A stretch of 57,299 bases of DNA, taken from NCBI GenBank assembly GCA_964353255.1, contig CAYGVJ010000012.1, positions 1 to 57,299 on the forward strand. The letters run 5' to 3'. A program made the translations under genes and the position numbers. The DNA is from VFZS01 sp964353255. Lineage in GTDB: Bacteria; Acidobacteriota; Terriglobia; Bryobacterales; Bryobacteraceae. Below, piece by piece: positions 51,736 to 57,299 of this stretch (its first letter is position 1; every line of letters begins with the position of its first letter). Under the pieces are notes generated by a model. That model was not told the origin of the DNA and searched no databases. It was given only the letters and a program-made list of their open reading frames with translations.

Positions 51736-52905
51736 TCACTTGTCCGTAAGTGCCGCCACGCCCGGCAGCACCAGACCGGACAGGAACTCCAGCGATGCCC
51801 CGCCGCCGGTGGAGATGTGCGAGATCTTGTCGGCCACCCCGGCGGCCTTGACCGCCTTCTCCGAGTCCCCGCCGCCTACCACCGACAGCGCCCCCGAGGC
51901 GGCCACTGCCTGGGCCACCGCCACTGTGCCGCGGTCGAACGGCGGCTTCTCGAAAACCCCCATGGGGCCGTTCCAGATTATGCTCCTGGCGAGGGCGATA
52001 CGCCGTGTGAACAGCTCGATGGTCTTCGGGCCGATGTCCACGCCCATCAGCTCGTCAGGAATGGCCTCCACTACCTGGTGCTCGGCGCCTTCCTTGATCT
52101 CGGCGGCCACCACGTTGTCGAGCGGCAGAAGCAGCTTGCCGCCGGCCTGCGCCAGAACGCTCAAGGCCCGCTCCAGCTTGTCATCCTCGACCAGCGACTT
52201 GCCCACCGGCCGCCCTTGGGCCTTCATGAAGGTGTAGGCCATAGCGCCGCCGATGAGCAGTTCATCCACGATCTTGAGCAGGTTCTCGATGATCTCGATC
52301 TTGTCGGAAACCTTGGCGCCGCCCAGGATACCCAGGCAAGGGCGCGGCGGGTCCGCGGTCACCTTGGTGAGGTATTCGAGTTCCTTCTCCATCAACAGGC
52401 CGGCGGCCGCCTGCGGCAGAAATTGGATCACGCCCACGGTTGAAGCGTGGGCGCGGTGCGCCGAGCCGAAAGCGTCGTTGACGTAGAGGTCGCAGCCCGT
52501 CGCGAGTTGGCGGGCGAACTCGGCGGCGTCCTTCTCCTCCTCCGGGTGGAAACGCACGTTCTCCAGCAGGATGACTTTCGCCGGTCCCCCCTTCAGTTCT
52601 TCCACTTGGGGGCCGATGCAGTCCGGCGCCATGACTACGGGCTGGCCGAGCAGCTCTTCCAGGCGCCTGGCCACGGGCTTGAGGCTCATCTCTGGGTTGA
52701 ACTTGCCCTTGGGACGGCCCAGGTGGCTGGCCAAAACGAGCTGGGCGCCCTGCTCCAGGGCGTAGCGGATGGAGGGAAGGGAAGCGCGGATTCGCGTGTC
52801 GCTGGTGATCTCCTGCCCGCTCGCGGCCAGCGGCACGTTGAAGTCCACGCGCATGAAGACGCGCTTGCCGCTGAGATCCAGATCGCGTATCGAGAGTTTC
52901 GGCAT
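51736..52905 (-). CDS. pgk: Phosphoglycerate kinase
   Basis: The product is 389 residues from the ATG at 52905 (GGGGAGATT upstream); an in-frame ATG at 52935 is less likely. The signatures are complete: KRVFMRVDFNVPL (about 14-26), the substrate-binding ASHLGRPKG, VNDAFGSAHRAHAST, GGAKVSDKIE, the nucleotide-binding NGPMGVFE and the C-terminal VVGGGDSEKAV and STGGGASLEFL. It catalyses ATP formation from 1,3-bisphosphoglycerate in glycolysis, cytoplasmic. Upstream on the same strand, 47 bp away, is an N-acetylglucosamine-kinase-like gene, so the two may be co-transcribed. The usual partners gap and tpi are not in the window. Confidence 0.97.
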   Translation of the reverse strand: MPKLSIRDLDLSGKRVFMRVDFNVPLAASGQEITSDTRIRASLPSIRYALEQGAQLVLASHLGRPKGKFNPEMSLKPVARRLEELLGQPVVMAPDCIGPQVEELKGGPAKVILLENVRFHPEEEKDAAEFARQLATGCDLYVNDAFGSAHRAHASTVGVIQFLPQAAAGLLMEKELEYLTKVTADPPRPCLGILGGAKVSDKIEIIENLLKIVDELLIGGAMAYTFMKAQGRPVGKSLVEDDKLERALSVLAQAGGKLLLPLDNVVAAEIKEGAEHQVVEAIPDELMGVDIGPKTIELFTRRIALARSIIWNGPMGVFEKPPFDRGTVAVAQAVAASGALSVVGGGDSEKAVKAAGVADKISHISTGGGASLEFLSGLVLPGVAALTDK

Positions 52906-52952
52906 AATCTCCCCCCAGAATTCTGATCGTAGCATGTTGGCGCGCTGCCGCC

Positions 52953-53906
52953 TCAGCTCTTGAACTCAGGCAGATCGCTGAGTTGCGGCGCCAGGCCCGC
53001 CGCGCGATAGGCCTCGAGCAGCGCCCCGGCCGCAGGGCCGTAAACCGGCGGTCCGCAGCGGTTGCCGTCTTCTTGTTCCACGAGCGTGTGGTAGCGCTTG
53101 AGCAACAGCTCGCTGCGAAACACCCCGCCGACATAGGCCACGCGCGCCGGCTCGCCCGGCTGGAACAACTGGCGCCGCACTGCGGCGGCCAGCGAAGCCA
53201 GTTCGCGCGCGGCTTGGCCGAGGATGCCGACGGCCGCGGCGTCGCCCTGGCGCGCGGCTTCGTCCACCAGCCCGGCCAGCGATGCGATCCGCGCCCGTGG
53301 GTAGTCCGCCGTGTAGAAACGGTGCAGCAGGTCATTGGCAGAGGTCGCGCCGGTGGCGCTTATTAAGAGCTGATGCAGTTGCGTGGGCGGCCCCCAGCCT
53401 TCCTCGGCGCGCAAGGCCGCACGCAGCGCCTGCCGCACCAGGTCGAACCCTCCGCCTTCGTCGCCGAAGACGTAGCCCCAGCCGCCGGCGCGCGCGGTCT
53501 GCCCGGCGGTGTTGCGCCCGAAGGCAATCGAACCCGTCCCGGCGATGGTGATGATTCCCGGCTCGCCGGCGGTGGCTCCCGCCAGCGCGATCAACGCGTC
53601 GGTGGTGACAATCAGCCGCTCGGCGCGCAGCATTTCCTCCAGAATGGGCCGTTTGTCCTCGGGCCCACCGCTGAAGCCCAGGCAGGAGGCCTCGAAGCGG
53701 ACGCTCGCCCGATCCACCCCCGCGCCCCGGCAGGCGCTTTCGAGGCATTCCTCGATCGCTCGAACGAATTTCTGGCGGCCCTCGACGGCCCCCACGTGGT
53801 TGCACGGGCCGCCGCTGCCGGCCCCTAGTACCCGCCCTTCAGCGTCTCCGATGAGCGCCGTGGTTGAGGATTGGCCGCCGTCCACCCCGAGGAAGAATTG
53901 GCTCAT
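52953..53906 (-). CDS. BadF/BadG/BcrA/BcrD-type ATPase, N-acetylglucosamine-kinase-like
   Basis: The product is 317 residues. The actin-like ATPase fold shows the phosphate-1 motif FLGVDGGQSSTTALI at the start, the sugar-binding and phosphate-2 region IITIAGTGSIAFGRN (about 117-131), GGWGYVFGDEGGGFDLVRQAL and the adenosine motif VAYVGGVFRSELLL. This matches the eukaryote-like N-acetylglucosamine kinase group (NAGK), which phosphorylates GlcNAc released from cell wall or chitin. A substrate such as GlcNAc or another hexosamine is likely but unproven. It is paired with pgk. No transporter or deacetylase gene for GlcNAc is adjacent. No strong ribosome site precedes the ATG. Confidence 0.87.
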   Translation of the reverse strand: MSQFFLGVDGGQSSTTALIGDAEGRVLGAGSGGPCNHVGAVEGRQKFVRAIEECLESACRGAGVDRASVRFEASCLGFSGGPEDKRPILEEMLRAERLIVTTDALIALAGATAGEPGIITIAGTGSIAFGRNTAGQTARAGGWGYVFGDEGGGFDLVRQALRAALRAEEGWGPPTQLHQLLISATGATSANDLLHRFYTADYPRARIASLAGLVDEAARQGDAAAVGILGQAARELASLAAAVRRQLFQPGEPARVAYVGGVFRSELLLKRYHTLVEQEDGNRCGPPVYGPAAGALLEAYRAAGLAPQLSDLPEFKS

Positions 53907-54026
53907 GGGTTCAAGGAGTCATTGTGTCATTTTCTTCTTACTCCTATAGGGCGTGGCTGAGCGCGCGGCGGGCCGGGTAGATAGCGCGAGTCGCCGTGTG
54001 CCATCATAGAAAAGAACGCACGGTCG

Positions 54027-54341
54027 ATGGCCAGAGAATACGTCGAACAAGTCGAGGGGACCTACCGGGTTGCCGGCAGCCGTGTCTCCCTGGACTCGAT
54101 TGTGTACTGCTTCCGTGAGGGTCTCTCCCCCGAGAGTGTCGCCGAAGCTTTCCCGGCCTTGACGCTCGAGCAGGTGTACGGCGCCATCGCGTTCTACCTG
54201 GCTAACCAGCGTACCGTGGATGAGTATCTGCGCGACGGCGAGAAGTCGTCTGGGGAACTCGCATCTGAGTCCCGTCGCCGCAACGCCGATCTAATCACGC
54301 GATTGCGGCACGCGCGTCATGAGAGTCACATTCCAGGGTGA
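54027..54341 (+). CDS. DUF433-family (VapB45-like) antitoxin
   Basis: The product is 104 residues. The core GTYRVAGSRVSLDSIVYCFREGLSPESVAEAFPALTLEQVYGAIAFYL (seen in consecutive blocks) is the DUF433 helix-turn-helix fold, with a C-terminal extension ending RLRHARHESHIPG. DUF433 genes usually form toxin-antitoxin pairs with a downstream DUF5615 PIN-like nuclease gene whose start overlaps. Here an ATG at 54319 begins such a toxin in the expected overlapping position, but the toxin is cut short (see 54319-54456). The antitoxin gene itself looks intact. It is divergent from the NAGK-like gene. Confidence 0.85.
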   Translation: MAREYVEQVEGTYRVAGSRVSLDSIVYCFREGLSPESVAEAFPALTLEQVYGAIAFYLANQRTVDEYLRDGEKSSGELASESRRRNADLITRLRHARHESHIPG

Positions 54342-54456
54342 CGCTAACCTTGACGCCCGGATCGTTTGTGGGCTGAAGCGCCGCCTGCCGGAAGTCGATT
54401 TCCGCACCGCTGGGGCGGAGGGGTGGCAGGACCGGCTCGTCTGGATTCCGCTTTGA
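54319..54456 (+). pseudogene. Truncated DUF5615 PIN-like toxin
   Basis: The reading frame starts inside the antitoxin gene and encodes 45 residues: MRVTFQGDANLDARIVCGLK, then RRLPEVDFRTAG, like the start of DUF5615 proteins with their conserved acidic residue in the DANLD segment. After DFRTA the sequence departs from the family and stops within ten residues. The rest of the nuclease (normally over 100 residues, with the second acidic cluster) was not found downstream. It is likely inactive. Confidence 0.6.
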
Positions 54457-54577
54457 CGAGTTGACCACCTGCTCCCACCGCCGCCGCGCAGCATGGCGTG
54501 AGCTCCCTTGTCGGACGCACGGCTCCAGCATTTTACCCCGCCGATTCGCGCGAGGGCGGGAAGCCGGTGCGCCCCCC
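54457..54577. other. Short gap after the truncated toxin
   Basis: This stretch separates the truncated toxin from the convergent LysR gene. Neither a toxin remainder nor a clear terminator was recognised. Confidence 0.4.
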
Positions 54578-55462
54578 TCACCCCTCCGCTCTTGCCTTGA
54601 CCAGCTCCAGGAAGGCGCGCGCAGCGTGGCTGAGCGTGCGGCGGGCCGGACAGACCAGCCGGATGTTGCGCTCCACCTGCAACTCTTTGATCTCGACCTC
54701 GCACAGCAGCTTCTGGCGGATCTCCTGCTCGACGCACATGCGCGGCAGGAACGCCACCCCCTCGTTGCGCTGCACTAAGCGCCGGATGGTCTCCACCGTA
54801 GGCATCTCCACGTCCATATTCAGCGGCACCTTGTGCCGCTGGAACTCCCGCAGCACCGTCTCGCGGTATGGGGACACGACGTTGTGGGCGATGAAGGTCT
54901 CCATGCCCAGTTCGGTGATCGAGACCGACTTGCGCGGCGCGAAGCGGTGCTTGGGCGAGACCACGAAAGCCAGGTGGTCGGTGTAGATGACGGTCGAAAC
55001 CACCCGGTCGTCGGCAGGGTCGTAGCTGATGACGCCCAGCTCCAGGTCCCCGTCGATCAACTGGGCCGGGACCTTGCTGGAGAGGCAGCGCCGGACCTGC
55101 ACCTTCACCTTGGGGTAGAGGTGCCGGTATTGCTCCAGGTGCTGCAACAGGTACAGGGCGGTGGACTCGTTGGCGCCGATCACCAGCCGGCCCGCCGCGT
55201 TGTCCCGCAGCTCGGCCAGCGCGTTGTCCATCTCCTGGCGCAGGTTCTCGAACCGGCGCGCAAACTCGACCACGATGCGCCCGGCGTCGGTCAGCAGCAG
55301 CTCCTTGCCGGAGCGGTCGATCAGCTTCTCGCCCAGAGCGTTCTCCAGCCGCTGCACGGCCAGCGATACCGCCGGCTGGGTCCGCAGCAGCTTCTCGCCC
55401 GCCCTAGAAAAACTCTTCTCGGTCGCCACGGTGAGGAAGGTCCGAAGGAGGTAGAACTCCAT
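54578..55462 (-). CDS. LysR-family transcriptional regulator
   Basis: From the ATG at 55462 (GGAGG upstream; a GTG at 55480 is the alternative) the product is 294 residues. The N-terminal winged helix-turn-helix is MEFYLLRTFLTVATEKSFSRAG followed by LLRTQPAVSLAVQRLENALGEKLIDR. The C-terminal effector-binding domain begins near residue 85 (GRLVIGANESTALYLL), with two lobes. It is divergent from leuA with 177 bp between them, the classic layout for a LysR regulator and its target. The intergenic region has three CTTATC repeats (55498, 55503, 55516) that could be its site. Control of leucine synthesis is therefore a reasonable guess, though the effector is not known. Confidence 0.92.
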   Translation of the reverse strand: MEFYLLRTFLTVATEKSFSRAGEKLLRTQPAVSLAVQRLENALGEKLIDRSGKELLLTDAGRIVVEFARRFENLRQEMDNALAELRDNAAGRLVIGANESTALYLLQHLEQYRHLYPKVKVQVRRCLSSKVPAQLIDGDLELGVISYDPADDRVVSTVIYTDHLAFVVSPKHRFAPRKSVSITELGMETFIAHNVVSPYRETVLREFQRHKVPLNMDVEMPTVETIRRLVQRNEGVAFLPRMCVEQEIRQKLLCEVEIKELQVERNIRLVCPARRTLSHAARAFLELVKARAEG

Positions 55463-55542
55463 GGGGTTAATGGCCTCCACATGCCGGATTAAGCGCTCTT
55501 ATCTTATCACGAGCCCTTATCAGAGGCAAGAAAATTATAAAT

Positions 55543-55571
55543 TTGCGAAATCGACGGCCCCCCGCCATAAT
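55543..55571 (+). promoter_or_regulatory. Predicted promoter of leuA
   Basis: TTGCGA (55543-55548) and CATAAT (55566-55571) are 17 bp apart; leuA starts at 55640. An AT-rich patch (AAAATTATAAAT) lies just upstream, and CTTATC repeats at 55498-55521 lie 22-45 bp upstream of the -35, a position fitting a LysR-type activator. No leader peptide or T-box structure was noticed. Confidence 0.6.
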
Positions 55572-55639
55572 AACCGATGTACCCGGCCGCCGGAGTAACA
55601 GGCCGCCGGCCGGGGCTCACCAGAGCGCGGGCGGGTTGA

Positions 55640-56788
55640 ATGAACCATCGCGTTTACGTCTTCGACACGACGCTCCGGGACGGCGAACAGTCGCCCGGAT
55701 GCAGCATGACGGTGGCGGAAAAGCTCCGGATGGCGCACAAGCTGGAGGAGCTCGGCGTCGATATCCTGGAAGCCGGGTTCCCGATCGCCTCGCTGGGAGA
55801 TTTCGAGGCGGTGGACGCCATCAGCCGCGAATTCCCGTCCATGCAGGTGGCGGCACTCGCCAGGGCCTGCACGCTAGACATAGAACGGGCCGCCCGCGCT
55901 CTGGAACATGCCCGGCGTCCGCGGATTCACACTTTCATCGCCACCAGCGACATCCACCTGAAGTACAAGCTGCGGAAGAGCCGCGAGCAGGTGCTGGCAG
56001 AGGCGGTGACGGCGGTCGAACTGGCGCGCCGCTACGCCGAGGATGTCGAGTTCTCAGCCGAGGATGCCACCCGGACTGACCCGGAGTATCTGGAGAAGAT
56101 CTCGCTAGCCACCGTGGCCGCCGGGGCCGGCACGGTGAATTTGCCCGACACGGTCGGCTACACGCTACCGGACGAATTCGGACAGGTGATCGGCCGCGTG
56201 GTGAACGTGCTGGGGGACTCGGCTATCGTCAGCGTGCATTGCCATGACGATCTGGGCCTGGCGGTGGCCAACTCGGTCGCCGGCATCCAGGCGGGAGCGC
56301 GCCAGATCGAGTGCACCATCAACGGCATAGGCGAGCGCGCCGGCAACTGCTCCCTGGAGGAGGTCGTCATGATCATAAAGACCCGCCAGGACCGGCTGCC
56401 TTACCAGACCGGCATCGTCACCGAGCACCTCTACCCGGCCAGCCAGTTGCTGGCACAGCTCATCACCTTCGGGCCGCAGCCCAACAAGGCCATTGTGGGC
56501 ATCAACGCCTTCGCCCATGAGGCCGGCATTCACCAGGACGGCTTCCTGAAGGAACGAACGACCTATGAGATCATGGATCCTCGCAGCGTCGGCGTTCCGG
56601 AAAGCAGGCTGATCCTGGGCAAACACAGCGGGCGGCATGCGCTCAACCAGCGCTGCCAGGACCTGGGCTTCTCCCTGACCCGGCAGCAACTGGACGAGGT
56701 CTACGAGCGTTTCATCGCCCTGGCCGACCGGAAGAAAGGCGTGCTCAACGAGGAGATCGTGACCGTGGTGCGCGAAGTGCTGAGCTGA
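55640..56788 (+). CDS. leuA: 2-isopropylmalate synthase, short form without regulatory domain
   Basis: The product is 382 residues. The catalytic TIM barrel is complete: VFDTTLRDGEQSPGCSM at the start, VDILEAGFPIAS, FSAEDATRTDPEYL, VHCHDDLGLAVANSVAG with the metal-binding histidines, NGIGERAGNCSLEEVVM and HEAGIHQDGFLKERTTYEIM, followed by the first accessory subdomain (ILGKHSGRHAL). It condenses acetyl-CoA with 2-ketoisovalerate, the first step of leucine synthesis. Standard LeuA is about 510 residues, with a C-terminal leucine-binding domain that is absent here. A related homocitrate or citramalate synthase cannot be ruled out from the barrel alone, but leuB downstream supports LeuA. The gene ends within the arm of an inverted-repeat element. 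Confidence 0.9.
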   Translation: MNHRVYVFDTTLRDGEQSPGCSMTVAEKLRMAHKLEELGVDILEAGFPIASLGDFEAVDAISREFPSMQVAALARACTLDIERAARALEHARRPRIHTFIATSDIHLKYKLRKSREQVLAEAVTAVELARRYAEDVEFSAEDATRTDPEYLEKISLATVAAGAGTVNLPDTVGYTLPDEFGQVIGRVVNVLGDSAIVSVHCHDDLGLAVANSVAGIQAGARQIECTINGIGERAGNCSLEEVVMIIKTRQDRLPYQTGIVTEHLYPASQLLAQLITFGPQPNKAIVGINAFAHEAGIHQDGFLKERTTYEIMDPRSVGVPESRLILGKHSGRHALNQRCQDLGFSLTRQQLDEVYERFIALADRKKGVLNEEIVTVVREVLS

Positions 56789-56882
56789 AAACCGGGACAG
56801 TACACTATTTTTCGCGCCCACCAGCCACCATTGCCGCATCAGGCTAGCTTGTGCGAAAAATAGTGTACTGTCCCGGCTTTCA
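56786..56882. repeat. Inverted-repeat element with 30-bp arms between leuA and leuB
   Basis: The left arm at 56786-56815 and the right arm at 56853-56882 match at 29 of 30 positions as reverse complements; the core reads GGGACAGTACACTATTTTTC. The 37-base loop has no coding content. The left arm includes the leuA stop codon and the right arm ends four bases before the leuB ATG. In mRNA it would form a very stable hairpin next to the leuB ribosome site. Confidence 0.8.
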
Positions 56883-56886
56883 GGTC

Positions 56887-57299
56887 ATGAGACTGAACAT
56901 CCTTGTACTACCCGGCGACGGCATCGGCGCCGAAGTCACCCGCGAGGCCGTCCGCGTGCTGGAGTGTGTCACGCGGAAACACAACCACCGCCTGCAACTG
57001 AAGCACGGGCTGCTAGGCGGAGTAGCCATCAAGGAGACCGGCGCGCCGCTGCCGGAGGAGACGCTGCGGCTGGCGCTGGGGGCGGATGCCACGCTGCTGG
57101 GCGCGGTCGGCTTGCCGGAATTCGACGACGCCCCTCCGGAGCGGCGGCCGGAGAAGGGCCTGCTGGGGCTGCGCAAGGCCCTGGGCGTGTTCGCCAACCT
57201 GCGACCGGTGCGCGCCTGGCGGGCGCTGCTTGATTCCTCGCCGCTGAAGAACGCGCTGGTCGAGGGCACGGACATGATTATCGTGCGGGAGCTGACCGG
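56887..57299 (+). CDS. leuB: 3-isopropylmalate dehydrogenase, N-terminal part (runs off the window)
   Basis: About 137 residues are present. The start MRLNILVLPGDGIGAEVTRE is the dehydrogenase signature of the isocitrate/isopropylmalate family. It is followed by GADATLLGAVGLPEFDDAP, KGLLGLRKALGVFANLRPV (substrate-binding region) and GTDMIIVREL, the segment before the LTGG-type motif. Together with leuA directly upstream, LeuB is preferred over the tartrate or isocitrate relatives. It oxidises and decarboxylates 3-isopropylmalate with NAD in leucine synthesis. Only AGGT just before the ATG serves as ribosome site, and it lies right next to the hairpin arm of the repeat element, so translation could be sensitive to that structure. 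leuC and leuD are not in view. Confidence 0.93.
   Translation, partial: MRLNILVLPGDGIGAEVTREAVRVLECVTRKHNHRLQLKHGLLGGVAIKETGAPLPEETLRLALGADATLLGAVGLPEFDDAPPERRPEKGLLGLRKALGVFANLRPVRAWRALLDSSPLKNALVEGTDMIIVRELT

Noticed and set aside
55463..55639. Leucine leader peptide or T-box upstream of leuA
   Set aside because: No short ORF with leucine codons and no T-box-like sequence was seen; only a promoter and CTTATC repeats.

Overview
The window looks like a chromosomal stretch from an Acidobacteriota bacterium, probably of the Solibacter/Bryobacter type. This is inferred from gene content: GC-rich DNA, several Oar-like TonB-dependent receptors with an N-terminal carboxypeptidase-regulatory domain, an NHL-repeat secreted protein, a winged-helix/TPR protein of the kind common in that phylum, and large sets of secreted carbohydrate-active enzymes. 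No rRNA, tRNA or CRISPR array was seen.

Left part (1-4770): the tail of a TonB receptor, an NHL-repeat protein, an inverted-repeat element, a HicB-like protein, an OtnK-type sugar-acid kinase that has lost its N-terminal half, and an rve-type transposase.

First carbohydrate locus (4784-22080, mostly +): an iron-dependent alcohol dehydrogenase, an RbsD/FucU-type sugar mutarotase, an SGLT-like sodium/sugar symporter, a zinc MDR dehydrogenase and a LamG-domain secreted protein form a tight operon. Then come a divergent XylR-type regulator, a TonB receptor split by an in-frame stop, a GH38 enzyme and a sulfatase. The Fe-ADH operon and the TonB receptor share an identical bipartite site, AAAATGGTGAC-N14-TGGCCTTGTCC, whose right half overlaps a -35 box. 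It is the best candidate for the operator of the neighbouring XylR-type regulator. The locus is decaying: it contains a GH88-like remnant, a 400-bp mosaic of three gene fragments, IS scraps and a 150-bp repeat on each side of the sulfatase.

Second carbohydrate locus (22130-43342, all -): twelve genes with 4-nt overlaps or very short gaps encode a subtilase-like protein, a CBM9-like protein, two TonB receptors, two Gfo/Idh/MocA oxidoreductases, a GH51 arabinofuranosidase, two paralogous beta-propellers, a creatininase-family protein, an alpha/beta hydrolase, an amidohydrolase and a DUF4838 protein. Most carry export signals. The two promoters in this block share a second, different 20-bp site. 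This is the best candidate for an undescribed system: an exported, possibly oxidative and lactone-opening, arabinose-glycan pathway.

Right part (43454-57299): housekeeping and stress genes. These are a winged-helix/TPR protein, a methyltransferase, a clpB-hsp20-lon proteostasis operon, an N-acetylglucosamine kinase-like gene with pgk, a DUF433 antitoxin with a truncated toxin, and a LysR gene divergent from leuA-leuB. The leuA product lacks the usual C-terminal regulatory domain, and a long perfect-hairpin element lies between leuA and leuB.
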